Of a DNA stretch of 64,000 bases, positions 10,901-23,000 are shown piece after piece (the stretch's first letter is position 1; every line of letters starts with the position of its first letter). The notes beneath the pieces were generated by a model. It was not told where the DNA came from, did not search any database, and saw nothing but the letters and a program-made list of their open reading frames with translations. The DNA is from Ipomoea triloba (Eukaryota > Streptophyta > Magnoliopsida > Solanales > Convolvulaceae), in contig NC_044927.1 of NCBI RefSeq assembly GCF_003576645.1, positions 17,387,631-17,451,630 on the forward strand, read 5' to 3'. The position numbers and the translations under genes are program-made.

Positions 10901-11001
10901 CCTCTACCTCTGTAAAGAAAAGAGTATCAAAGAAGGGAAAAGTGATGTGTTGTTCTCTTTGTAAGAACCTGGGCCATTATAAACCACAATGTCATATGTA
11001 G
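7907..11001 (+). pseudogene. MuDR-type (MULE) transposase, multiply broken
   Basis: Translation begins at ATG 7907 (MYSTVEIRIHHGGNFVQEL), shifts frame in the T run near 8010-8020, and resumes at 8040-8315. After an in-frame stop it continues at 8334-8800 with an acidic linker and VGTLYDDGKQFKKAMINYAV, the start of the MuDR DNA-binding domain. After another shift, 8776-9195 gives CPFQAHGSWDD..FKCFQLKT and the following helix region. 9230-9405 contains RFYICFGAVKNEFLEGC, GLDGCFLKG and DANNQMYHIVWG, matching the MULE transposase core, then stops. After an intron-like gap, 10145-10415 gives KCDIVDNNLCEAFNGTL, and 10600-10670 retains part of a SWIM finger (LSGIPCPHAIC). It ends in a zinc knuckle, CCSLCKNLGHYKPQC (10945-10992). 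At least five frame breaks make it inactive. Confidence 0.85.
9826..10145. repeat. Degenerate short repeats in the transposase intron
   Basis: Repeated phrases of the type atgcagaaactgatttata or gatatgcaaaatctgattta, spaced about 25-35 bp, within the gap between two transposase coding blocks. Confidence 0.6.
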
Positions 11002-11911
11002 TCTAACTAATGTGTTGTTCACGTTATACTTGTATTTGTTATTACAATAAAAGCTTATATTCCTTTCCTTTGTTGTAGCTTGGTCAATCACAGGAGCCAG
11101 TCATTCACCCTGGGTCGAACTCAGCAATCAAGTTTCTCAAGCATCAATGAACAAATGAACATACATTATAAACTTAGTTTGATGGATTGTATATTTTGGC
11201 AGATTGTATATGGTGCTTTATTGTAAGGTTTTGGCAGTTTTACATTTCACATTTTTAAACTTTGAATTTTAACATTATTTATGTTTTGATAAATTTCTAT
11301 ATAGTTGTAATAATGTCGTAATAATTTTAAAAAGTTAGTTGAAGTAAAAAATAAAAATAAAATTGACATGTAACAATGATTCAATGTGTATGTATTGTCT
11401 AAAAACATAATAAGTATGAATGAAGGTTATACCCTTCATTTATGTCCGTTTTTTCCGTTAAGTTTTTTATACATTATGCTATAACAATTGTACTTTACAA
11501 TATATTAGACAAACATACTCCTACCGTTATAACTTTTGTTATCTTTTATACTATTGTTATCATGCACATGCATCCACTATATATTTTCTTATTTTCTTCA
11601 ATAATAATAATATATATTCAATAATAATAATATATACATATATATACATATTATATATTGGAGTTATTAGTTATTTTCTAAAATATAAATATAAAATTTA
11701 TAAAAATATTTTACATTATTATTATTATTTACAATAATTTAAAAATCAAAAATCTAAATACACTTAAAATTTTAATATAAAATATTAATATTGGGTACCT
11801 ATTCTTTGCGCATCAGAAAAACTAGTAGCTACATATAAATGATGAATTTTAAATAGAAAAAAATGTACTCCGTATGTAAATAATCATTACTCGCAACAAA
11901 ATTGTCATAAG

Positions 11912-11947
<36 letters not shown>

Positions 11948-13080
11948 TAATAAATTTTAAAATTTTTAAAAATAGAAAAATATATGCATGAAAACTCATA
12001 ATGAACTAATGTTAATTGCAATATTTCATTGGTAACTCTCTTGTTAACACAACACAAATTCAGACATAAAAATATCTATAAGTTGTACATACTTATTTAA
12101 TGTAAAATACCTTTTGCAGTATGTCTAACATTGGTGCTAAAAATATGGTTTGACTTTACTAAATTGAAAGAATTGTTATTATATTTACAAATATTAATTT
12201 AAAAGTTATATAAATACTAAAATTTAGGAAAAAAGTGTTTTAGTCATATATATATATAGATAGATGCTCTCTAAACGTTACAAACTTTTTAATTCTTTCA
12301 TCTAAAAATTTGATAGATTTTTTTTTTCAATTATTGTTTATATCTTTCCAATAGAGGACACAAAGGAAGACGTGTGACTGTTAAGCTATCTTAAAGAAAG
12401 ACAGTTAAACACTAAAATGGTGGAACATTTGGCGCATTCTTCCCCAAAGAAGGCACCAAATGCTGCACCATTTTGACATTGATGAACAATGAAGTGCTAT
12501 TGTTCATCAATACCAAAATGGTGGATAATTTTGTTATATTTTGTCATTACTCATTACTTTTCTTTGTTAATTCATTTTGCATTCTTATTTTATTTTTATG
12601 TATTTACATATAGTGTTAAACACTTATTTTGAAAACTTATATTATTAAAAATAAATCATGCCTTTTGAAATATTGCATTAATATGATTAAAATAAGATTA
12701 ATATTAAATATAAATTAATTAAAAATTAAATAAACTAAAACATAACTTCAACAACATTAAATTGAATATATTATATTTTGTATTAAAATAGTTAAAGTAA
12801 AAATAAATAAAATTTTAACTTACGAGAATACACATTATTTTAGTGTATGAATAAAATTTAGTATAAATGAGTTAGAGATGAATAAATCAACACTAAAATA
12901 TGATTGAAATAAAACTAATATTGAATATAGATTAATTAAAAATTAAATTATATAAAACATAATTTCAACAAAATTAAATTGAGTAACTTATATTTTATAT
13001 TAAAATAGATAAAGTAAAAAATAAAGTTTTAATTTATGAGAATATAAATTATTTTAGTGTATGAATAAGATTTAATATTA
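11002..13080. other. AT-rich intergenic DNA with a TA microsatellite
   Basis: No supportable gene. It contains a TA run at about 11916-11943, a possible Helitron CTAG|T end at 11822-11826, and the double foldback at 12414-12509. Confidence 0.6.
12414..12509. repeat. Two adjacent foldbacks
   Basis: First hairpin: 12414-12440 (aaaatggtggaacatttggc...) pairs with 12450-12474 (...ccaaatgctgcaccatttt) over about 25 bp with a few mismatches. Second hairpin: tgatgaacaat (12480-12490) pairs perfectly with attgttcatca (12499-12509) across an 8-base loop. No coding frame. The pair may be the core of a small MITE. Confidence 0.6.
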
Positions 13081-13722
13081 GGGTGTGTTTGGAAAGCAGG
13101 AAAATGATTTATGGAAAATGAGTCATCTTCCAGAAAATATTTTCCTTTCTTGTGTTTGGCTGCAGAACAGAAAACTGTGTTGGTGTGTTTGGCTCATTTT
13201 CCAGAAAATGGGTAGGAAAATGAATAGAATTATATAATTGAATATTTTAATTAATTTGTTTAAATGTAACAACATTTATAACAAATATACAATCCAAAAA
13301 ATAAAATAATCACAAAAAAATCACAACAAAATAATATCTATCTCATAAAAAAAAATTAAAAATAAAAGTGGCCGACTGGTTTCAGATGTCAAATAAAAAA
13401 AATAAAACTCATAATATCTATCTCATAATAAAAAAAAAAAAAATTATTACTTAAAAACAAAAAGAAAAAATTGAAGATGTCAAGAAGATGGGATGAAGAC
13501 GAAGAAGTTAAAGCATTTAGGAGGCCTGAGGAGAAGGAAGAAGCAAACTTTGGAAAATGACTTCCCCCAAAAAAAGGGGAAGTTATTTTCCATAAAATTG
13601 GGCTTATTTTCCATTGACCAAGAAGTTCATTTCCATTGACTCTATTTTTCCCCTTCTTCCCAAACACCAAAAACCCGGAAAATGATTTCCAGAAATCATT
13701 TTCCGAATTTCCAAACACACCC
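13081..13722. mobile_element. MITE with GGGTGTGTTTGG ends
   Basis: Starts gggtgtgtttggaaagcagg and ends ccgaatttccaaacacaccc, so the ends are inverted repeats (about 30 bp recognisable, including aaaatgattt/aaatcatttt). Flanked by tta on the left and taa on the right. The terminal sequence is typical of Tourist-like (PIF/Harbinger) MITEs. The inside is non-coding. Confidence 0.75.
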
Positions 13723-13838
13723 TAAATGAAATGAATAATATTTAGCTTAAGAATATACTAGCAATATTCATGGACACGGTTCAAAATTTGATATTAATAC
13801 TACGGAGTAATTAACAATTAGAAAAAAAGAAAGTCTAA

Positions 13839-14053
13839 GGGTGTGTTTGGTTGGGGGGTTTAGGCATAAGGTATGGGTATGAAAGTGATTGTTAGTGTTT
13901 GGTTGATAGGTTTTGTGAATGCTACTATGGGTTTGGAATACCCCCATCAATGGCAAAACCCATACCCTTATTAAATAAGGGTTTCATCTCCCTTCATCAT
14001 TTCTTCCCCAACTATTAATAATCATTCCCATTCCACCCAACTACCAAACATGC
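13839..14053 (+). mobile_element. Tourist-like MITE, family 2, forward copy
   Basis: Begins gggtgtgtttggttggg and ends actaccaaacatgc, flanked on both sides by TAA (13836-13838 and 14054-14056), the 3-bp target duplication typical of PIF/Harbinger. About 215 bp, non-coding. Its reverse complement recurs at 14144-14357. Confidence 0.8.
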
Positions 14054-14056
14054 TAA

Positions 14057-14443
14057 GGGTGTGTTTGGTTCGCACATGGGAATCGGAATCGGAATGGGTA
14101 TCAAATACTTGGTAAGGGTAATGGGTTTTGGTGAAAGTATTTAGCATGTTTGGTAGTTGGGTGGAATGGGAATGAATATTAATAGTTGGGGAAGAAATGA
14201 AGAAGTGAAATGAAACCCTTATTTAATAAGGATATGGGTTTTCCCATTAATGGGGTATTCCATACCCATAGTAGCATTCTTAAAACCTATCAACCAAACA
14301 CTAACAATCACTTTCATACTCATTCCCTATACCAAAACCCCCCAACCAAACACACCCTAAATACTTTCACCAAAACCTATTACCCTTACCAAGTATTTGA
14401 TACCCATTCCGATTCCAATTCCATGTGCGAACCAAACGCACCC
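14057..14443. mobile_element. Tourist-like MITE, family 1, with a nested copy of family 2
   Basis: Left arm 14057-14143 (gggtgtgtttggttcgcac...) is the reverse complement of right arm 14358-14443 (...gtgcgaaccaaacgcaccc). TAA lies outside each end (14054-14056 and 14444-14446). The middle is occupied by an inverted copy of the neighbouring family 2 MITE. The element ends about 250 bp upstream of the NRPA1 start codon. Confidence 0.8.
14144..14357 (-). mobile_element. Tourist-like MITE, family 2, inverted copy nested in family 1
   Basis: Near-complete reverse complement of 13839-14053, starting gcatgtttggtagttggg and ending accaaacacaccc. It lies exactly between the two arms of the family 1 MITE. 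The two family 2 copies in opposite orientation could form a long hairpin if transcribed. Confidence 0.8.
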
Positions 14444-14507
14444 TAAATCATACAAGAAAGCCGTTTGCCACATCCAAAACCAAAAAGCTTAGCACTATTG
14501 CTCATTA

Positions 14508-14520
14508 AACCCTAAACCCT
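14508..14520 (+). promoter_or_regulatory. Telo-box in the NRPA1 promoter
   Basis: AAACCCTAAACCCT-type sequence about 170 bp upstream of the start codon. Telo-boxes (AAACCCTA) are enriched in promoters of plant ribosome-biogenesis and translation genes, which fits a gene for the rRNA-synthesising polymerase. Confidence 0.6.
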
Positions 14521-14634
14521 TATATCGTGCCTCACAAAATTCCCCACGCCTAGTAACATAGCGTCTCTCTGCCAGCGTCTCTCTGCCACCGATCCTCCCT
14601 CCCTGCGGCTCGCCGGGAACTCTTAATCTCCTAC

Positions 14635-14642
14635 TATATATA
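14635..14642 (+). promoter_or_regulatory. Candidate TATA box of NRPA1
   Basis: TATATATA about 50 bp upstream of the ATG at 14692. That leaves a very short 5' leader if used, so transcription may instead start upstream in the CT-rich stretch at 14560-14610. Confidence 0.35.
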
Positions 14643-14691
14643 TCCGCATAAACGCAGCTTGATACATATCTGTAAGGTCACATTCGGAATC

Positions 14692-17600
14692 ATGCTTCAA
14701 GCAGTTGAGGTAAAAACTATTTTATTTCTCTCCCTCACAAAACTGTGATTTATTGGTAAAATATGTTAGAACAGGTGCCTATCTGTTTCAGTTTGCTGCA
14801 TTGGTTGCGACGTATCTGTAATTTTTATTTATTTGTTTTTGGAATTCTATGATCAGGGTGCGTCTGAGGCCGTTGAGGCCGTTACTTTCAGTTTCATGAC
14901 GGCCAAAGAGGTACGGCGCCACAGCGTAATGAAGGTTACCAATCCCAATCTTCTTGATTTGGTGGGGTGTCCTACTCCAGGGGGTTTATACGACCCAGCC
15001 TTGGGTCCTTCTGATGAACGTGCTCAGTAAGTTTACCTAACTTACATCTTCTTTTAAATATACACAGTCTATACTATTTTTGTAGCTCTGTTTTGATTTT
15101 TATTATTCCTTATTATGCGGAAAACATAGCCCATAGTGATGCTGTTTGGTTGTATTTCTCATTGCCTTGTAAACTTTTACCAATTGAAGAACTATATGAA
15201 TATATGATTGTGGATGTTTACCTCTGCCATTCCATCTGTTTACTTGGGCCAATTATTCTGTATGACATGGGTAACTGCCCAGAAGAGCTGTTGCTTACTG
15301 GCACTGAGATTTGGTTTTCTATATCTTGATCCTAATTACAATATATTTATAGAAGTCAATATAATATTGTGGGATGTAATATAATTTATATAAATTTTTA
15401 GCTTATGAGGCACCAGTTGATCATATCTAATTCTAAGAGTGAAAAAACATCAATTTACAAGTAATACATGAGAGACTTGGGGCCATTTTGTCAGGATTTT
15501 GCTTTGTTTGAGGAAAGAGAAAATAAAATAAAAATTAAAAGGAAAAAAAACTGAAAAGGCAAGCCATTGATGGTGCAAAGTGAGTTATTTCCTCAAAAAC
15601 TGTGCAAACCAAGTTTTTTGCAGTAAAACCTTTCTTCTTTCTCTCCTCTTTCTTCCAAGTCATCAAATTTGTCTCAAAAACTGGTAAAAAAACTCCCTAA
15701 TGGGGATGCTCTAAGAGATAGAAGTATAGAACTCTAGAACTTTCTCAAATATTGATTACATAATTGATAATAACATTATAACATGCATATTATCTTGTAT
15801 TTTAAATCTATATATTTGATTTAATATATTAATATATTAATTTTTTTAATAAATTATAGATGACAAAATGTGATTTAATTTGGTATTCCATTAAATAAAA
15901 TGACTAAAAAAGCTAATATATTGATATTTTTTGGGGTCTATTTTGAGGCATAGCGCCTTCAAACTTCGAAGCCAATACAAAATGCCTTGATACCTTAACT
16001 AACCTTTTTAAACCTTGATGCTTGAACCTCAGTCTTTTTATTTTCCTAGTTGAAAATGTTAATCATCTTTGTACTGTTGAATCAGTACATACTTATTGAT
16101 TTTTTGCTGCTACCACCAAATTTGCATGTCTGCTTTTATTCATGTGACAAAATGGATCCTAAAGTTGCCCAGTACTATTAAATTGCCTTCATCGTAATTA
16201 CTTTCACTTTTTAAACCACTATACTTGCAGGTGTAAATCATGTGGTCAGCGTTCATTTCACTGTCCAGGCCACTGTGGTCATATTGATCTTGTTTCTCCC
16301 GTCTACAATCCATTGCTGTTTGATATGCTGCATAATCTTTTGCAAAGAACATGCCTATTTTGCTTTCATTTTAAGGCAAGCAGGAGAGAGGTGAGTTTAG
16401 TTTATGAATATTGCTTTGGATTTAGTGCATTTCACAATCACAGTCTGCATCCCGTTTATTTTTAATGTAGGTTGAGAACTGTGCCTCCCAATTGAGATTA
16501 ATAGCAAAAGGTGATATTATAGGGGCCAAACAATTAGGTGAAGCATCATCAGAAGCCAAACAATTGGGTGAAGAATTTTCAAATGACTACATTGATACTG
16601 ATCCTGTGGACTGTGAGGGAAGCCATATGTCAGGCCTTACTGGTGATTATGGTTCACAAGATCATTTTGACCATAATAAACAGCAACCATATTGGGACAA
16701 TTTTCAGTTTACCGAAGCTATGGCAGTGTTGAATAAATTTCTAAAGCCAAAGCCCACTAAGTGCAGCAAATGCAAAGCAAAGAATCCAAAGATCAGTAAA
16801 CCAACTTTTGGATGGCTTCATATGGTATGTGGCTCATGGCACCACATTGACTTCTTGTAATTTGTATCCAGACTTTCATTTTATTAGTCTATTTTTGATA
16901 TCGTAGATCATTGTTAATTCTGTTGAAGGATGATTGCTTGCTCATTCTGTGAATATCAAGTTTTAAAAGGTCAATTCTATTTGTTCGGTTCAGAGGCAAC
17001 AGCCCACATTGTGGCCATGAACTTATCTGTTATTCAAAATGTCAACAATTAACCCCATCTTTGGTCTTCCTGAGTTGAAATGTGGTTATGTTAGTAATTT
17101 GGTGGCTGTTTTAGTTTTATTATTTTCATTTTAGATGGAAAATTGATATATTTTTCATGAAGAAGGGTATCAGTGCACTATTTTTGTAGTCCTCGGATTA
17201 AGGAAATGTTACAGAGGACAATCATTTCAGCATGAGATAAAGTCCAGAAAATACGTCATATAAGTAAAGTTGTTTTCTACATGCTGAAATTCCACAAGAT
17301 TCACACCTATAGAACACCATTGCTTTTGGTTATGACCTTATCGTTTTACTGTGATGAAATGGCTAAGCTAGCTCTTCTCTCACCCTTTTTAATTTTTTTT
17401 CTTGTGTGCTTTTTAACAAGATTTACAGTCTTTATAAACAAGTATATTTGACAGACTATCCTGCTTTATTGCACTCATGCATTGTAAGGTCATTCTATTT
17501 GTCTATAAATACATACGTAGAGTTATTAAGCTATTATATTGCAATTGCTCAACATGAAGCATGCATCTGAAGTTAATAACAATCATGTCATCTGTAATTC

Positions 17601-19987
17601 CATTATGGTTGGTTGACGATAATTTCTGCTTGAGGAGAGGGTGTATACATTCTTACAGTGTGCACTTGCACATGTGGATGTTGACAGCTGTTCTCAATGA
17701 CTCAATCTCTCATGTTTGAAGTGTTTTTCTTTAGTTACGACATGCTAATGCTTTGTGGTAATGATTATATCACTTAGTTTTTCTGAAGATTTTGAAATTC
17801 CTGCTGCCCTTCTAATATTCTTTTGTCAACTGGATTATTTCTGTAGGCTGGCATTTCAAACACAGTACTTCGAGAAAATATTATTGGAGGTCATAAGTTG
17901 GAGGGATGGAGCACAGGTGGAGCCAAAGAAAACATTACTTCTGAGGTTGTGAATGACTTTGAAACTGCTGAAACCAACTCATTCCTGACTACGGATGGAG
18001 TAGAAAATTCTATGACACCCAGGAGTCGTGAAGATACTGTGTATCATGAGTTGGAAAAACAGAAGCGTATTCTTTCAGGACCTCTTTTACCTTCTCAGGT
18101 ATAACATATTGGTGTAATTTGTAGGCATTATAATGCATTCTCCTGGATATGAATTCCTTGCTATTCTCTTTGGAGCACTCAAACATCTTCATTTGTTTCT
18201 ACTTATAGGTCAGAGATATTATAAAGCTCTTGTGGGAAAATGAAGCTTCTATCTGCTCTTTTATCTGTGACATTCAAAGCCAGAATCTTAATAAACCTGA
18301 CAAGGTAGCAGGGCACTCTATGTTCTTCTTGGAGGCTGTTCTTGTCCCACCTATCAAATTCCGTCCACCTGCGAAAGGGGGAGACTCTGTAAGTATTAAA
18401 ATTCGTGTATCTAAATGATTTCCTAGCATTGATTCTGTTTCTGTGACTTCCACTTTCTCGAGGGATTGTTGAACTTAAGATTTATGAATTTGTAACCAAT
18501 GGATTTAAAATTCTTAAGACAACAGCCATGACTATATCATATTAGAAATCATTATTGAATGAGTTCTGAGCTTTAATGTGAGCGTATAAAGGTGGGGCTT
18601 GGTGGTGACCAAAAGCTCATCTATTGATTTCACGCACAAAAAACCATCTCCCTGAAAAACAGACTTGCGGTTCTTTACTCTTCCCTCTCAAAACTTCACC
18701 TGATTTTGGAGCCTTGTGTATTCGGTTTGATGTTTTGACTGCTATCCCATTTTTCTATGGTATGTGATGAAAATGTCCATTTGTATATGTTTCTATTTTC
18801 AGTGTTATATATATATTTTTTTCTTTTCTTAAGATCACATGTGAGAAAAAGAAAAGAAAGAAACAGATACCTTAAAGCTTGTTATACCTGAAAGTAAAAT
18901 TACACACCAATGTGTTTAATTTGACTCGTGGCGGTGTAATTTTTGTTTCACACTTGTGAATTTCCAATTGGATCCTTACTTACCCCCTTTAAATATGGTT
19001 TTAAATATGGTATTGTCTTATATTAGCCCTTTTTCTCGTGACTACTTGTGAGCTTAGACACTCGTATCGTGTTTGGTTCACAAAATGGGTTGGAATAAGG
19101 GTCAAATAGGCCACTCAACTGCACACCAATCTGCAATTAGGCCATCGAACTCAAACAAAATGCAATTGGGTCCTTGAACAACACATTCATTCAATTTAAC
19201 CCAAAATGACATGTTTACCTGAAAGTATGCTGATGTGGCGATCACCAATTTTAAAAATAATTTTAAATAATTAATTAATTAAAATTAAAATTTAAAGAAA
19301 CAAACAACACAAAAAATAAAGAATTGCCAGTCTCCCATTGGCTTCATCTTTGTCTCCATGGCTAGGGAGACTAAGGAACCTTCGTCCCCTGGCCATGGAG
19401 AAGAAGTCGGCCGGAGACGATTTGTCTCCGGCAGGCAATTCTGTTTATTATTATTATTTTTAAATTTAAATTTAAATTTAAATTAATTATTTTTATTTAG
19501 AATTATTTTAAAAAATTATTTTTAAAATCGGTAACCGCTATGTCAAGTAAACAGGTCATTTTGGGTTAAATTGTATGAGTTTGTGTTTTTCAGGGACTCG
19601 ATTGTTTTTTTTTTTGAGTTCGATGGCCTAATTGAAATTTGGTGTGTAGTTGAGTGGCCTATTTAACTCTTATTCCAAATAGTTTAGGAATGAAATAACA
19701 TTGTTGGGAATAAGTCTATTTCATTGTTTGGTTTGACTTTCTATTCTTGGGAATGAGTTACTCCCTACAAGGGGAATAACCATTCCAAGGGTAATAACAT
19801 GTATTTGCTATTTTGAGTTCTCAGGATTGGTGTCCAAAAATGTACTTTGATAGTTTTTTGCACACAATCATATAACATATAATACACACACATATATACC
19901 TATAAATACATACATATAACATATAATTCAGGCGCGTGTACATTTAAATACGTACTTAAATGTGTATGTGTGCATAAATTTCATGTA

Positions 19988-20044
<57 letters not shown>

Positions 20045-23000
20045 TTATATATAAGTATTTATGAATAAATTAAATAAATATATTTCCAATCCTTTATAAA
20101 CTAAACACTAGAATGGGATTCCTTTAGAGTTTAGTCATCTTATATCTTTTTCCTTTGCCAACCAAATAATGGAGTATAGTTCCTATTCTGAGGTCTTGTT
20201 CGATCTATATGAGAATTTGGAGGTCTCATTCCGTGAACCAAACGTGCGTTAGTGCCTAGGAAGTTCTGTGATTGTCATACTATCCATGTTCTTGTGGTTG
20301 CCCATCCTCCATAGTCTATCCTTAACTGCTATAAGGAAACAGCTGAGGTCTTATTGTATATCACATTTTGAGGAGTTCTAAAGTACAGATATAGAAGATG
20401 TTACCAGTAATTCAGTGTGATGCAATACTTTTTTTAATGGCGTTGTATATATGGTGCTTCCTTAATCAATAGGGATTATACTTATATTATATATGTGTTT
20501 GCGCTTTTCAGGTAATGGAGCATCCACATACTGTTATGTTAAACAAGGTCCTTCAGTCGAATATAGCCTTGGGGAATGCTCATGTTAACACTACTGAACG
20601 TTCTAAGATCATCAACCGATGGATGGAACTTCAACAATCTGTAAATGTTTTATTTGATAGCAAAACTGCAATGGGTAAGTAAACTGATTTTTGATTTGTT
20701 ATCACTGGTGCTGTTTTTGACCATTACGATCTTGATTCCCATAACATCCTTTAGGGGGCGTTTGGTTCGGGTTATTTAAGATAACAAAGGTAATATTTGG
20801 TTGGTTCTATAACATTCCTATGTTTTGTTGGAGTTATGTAACTTCCCAATGGAATAAAATTTAACCTCTACATAAGCTTTTTCCCTATTTTGGAGGGAAT
20901 GTGATACCCTTGGCATCCTTAGCTATTATAAAATTCCTTTTAGCTTTTTACTAACTTTGCCCTTCACTTTCCATCATGTTGCTTTGTTTTTGACCGAAAA
21001 GTTAAAATCATGGAAAATAACCATTCGGTCAAAGCAAGTAAGTTTACTTTGCTTAACATGAAAAATCAACTTTGCGGAAGCCACATTTGAATTTGTGGAA
21101 ATGAAAGAATCCGCATGTATGCAGCCACAAATCAACTTTTCGCATGCCTGCATGGAAATGACTTTGTGGATGCATGCATGCAAATTAATATATATCAAAT
21201 TTTGCATAGTTACATGCATTGGAATATTGAAATGCATGAAAAAATATTGAGGGTATTAAAGTAAATAACCATTATAACGTAAAGCACAACCCTTCAACCA
21301 AACAACTTTATATTACATATCTCGATTTTAACCAAACCCAGGATCAAACATTCCCAACAATCCAACATTTCCTAAGGTAATATGACATTCCGTGAACCAA
21401 ATGACCACTTAATGGCTTCCCTCCCATTTCCACTTCTGCTTGGCTGATTTGTTCTTGAGGCATTTTCTTTATCTATGTAATGCTTTATTCACTAATCAGC
21501 ACGTACTCTCTAGTGGTTTAAATTGTCTTATTCATCTGATTGAGTTCTATTTGGTTTTGCTTTATTTGGTGGGTTCAAATCAACATGCTCTGTACCGTTA
21601 GGCCAATTCTTTTAATTAAGATCTTGCTAATATGATGGCAGCTCAAGGTCAAAAAGATGCTGGTACTGGCATATGCCAATTGCTGGAAAAGAAAGAGGGT
21701 ATCTTCCGCCAGAAAATGATGGGGAAGAGGGTCAATTTTGCATGCCGATCTGTTATATCTCCAGATCCTTATTTGGCTGTCAATGAAATTGGTATCCCGC
21801 CTTATTTTGCTCTCCGGCTAACTTATCCAGAGGTAAGATGCATTTTGTTGTTGTGCTTGTTTACTATCGCTTCTTTGCCAAATAAAATTCCTTTTGTGCT
21901 TGAGATTTTTGTCAGACTTGTGTTGGATGCTCGGGAAAATTTCTTTTACAACTTCTTTTAGTTTACTTAGAAATTGCTTGGGCAGTGATTGCATATTTCA
22001 TAACCTTTTTTTTCTCGTTGTTTGGAAGAGGCGGTGGGGTGGATTAGACACAAGATGGGAAAAGTAATAACAGTATAAGGAAGAAGCAAGTTTTACCTAT
22101 CAAGAATGACCAGTTTTTTCTTTTATATCTTCTATTTCTGATTTCAAAAAATATTCTTCCAGAGAGTGACTCCATGGAATGTTGCAAAATTGAGGGATGC
22201 TATTATCAATGGCCCTGAGATCCATCCTGGAGCTTTGTCATATTCTGATAGAGTATCCACAGTTAAGCTGCCACTAAATAGAAAGATGCGTGTAGCAGTA
22301 TCTCGAAAATTGCCTTCTTCTAGGGGCGTGGTAACACAATCAGGGAAGAACAGTGAGTATGAATTTGAGGGAAAAGTTGTATACCGACACTTGCAGGATG
22401 GGGATATTGTGCTTGTCAATAGGCAGGTATGGCATTATTCCTCAAATAATTATCTTATTTGTCCTTTCAATGTTGTTACTGCATTCCACTCACTTTGTGT
22501 CTTAAGCACCAAATGTCATTTGTTCTCTACTTACAGTGCAAAGAGAAGTGTATGCTTTTTTAATTGAAGCTCATTATTATGTATGCATGTATATGTGCAC
22601 ACATATTATGGTACAAAATATATAATTAAACCTGTTAATATGCATAAAAAGAACCAATAACAAGTGATGAATCTAGTACAATTTTTGTAGAGATGTGTCA
22701 AAAAAGCAGTGTGCATTTTAGTCACCAGGCCCTATCTGTTCAATTAAGGGAAAAATCGTTGCTTGTGATAAGCTTTTGATTGCTGGATAGGTGTAAGTGG
22801 GAAGTAGTAACCACCCTTGCTGATGGTACCTTGCTCTGTTTTCTTACTGGCCCCTCCAACACTGTCTGTAACTTTTATTGCATATAAAATGATTTATTTG
22901 TTTACCAATGAAGTGCTGAAAGAGGCTGCAACAAATTAATCACTGGAAAACCACCAACCTTAAATCACAATGTAATGCTTAAGAAAATTACCAAAGTCAG

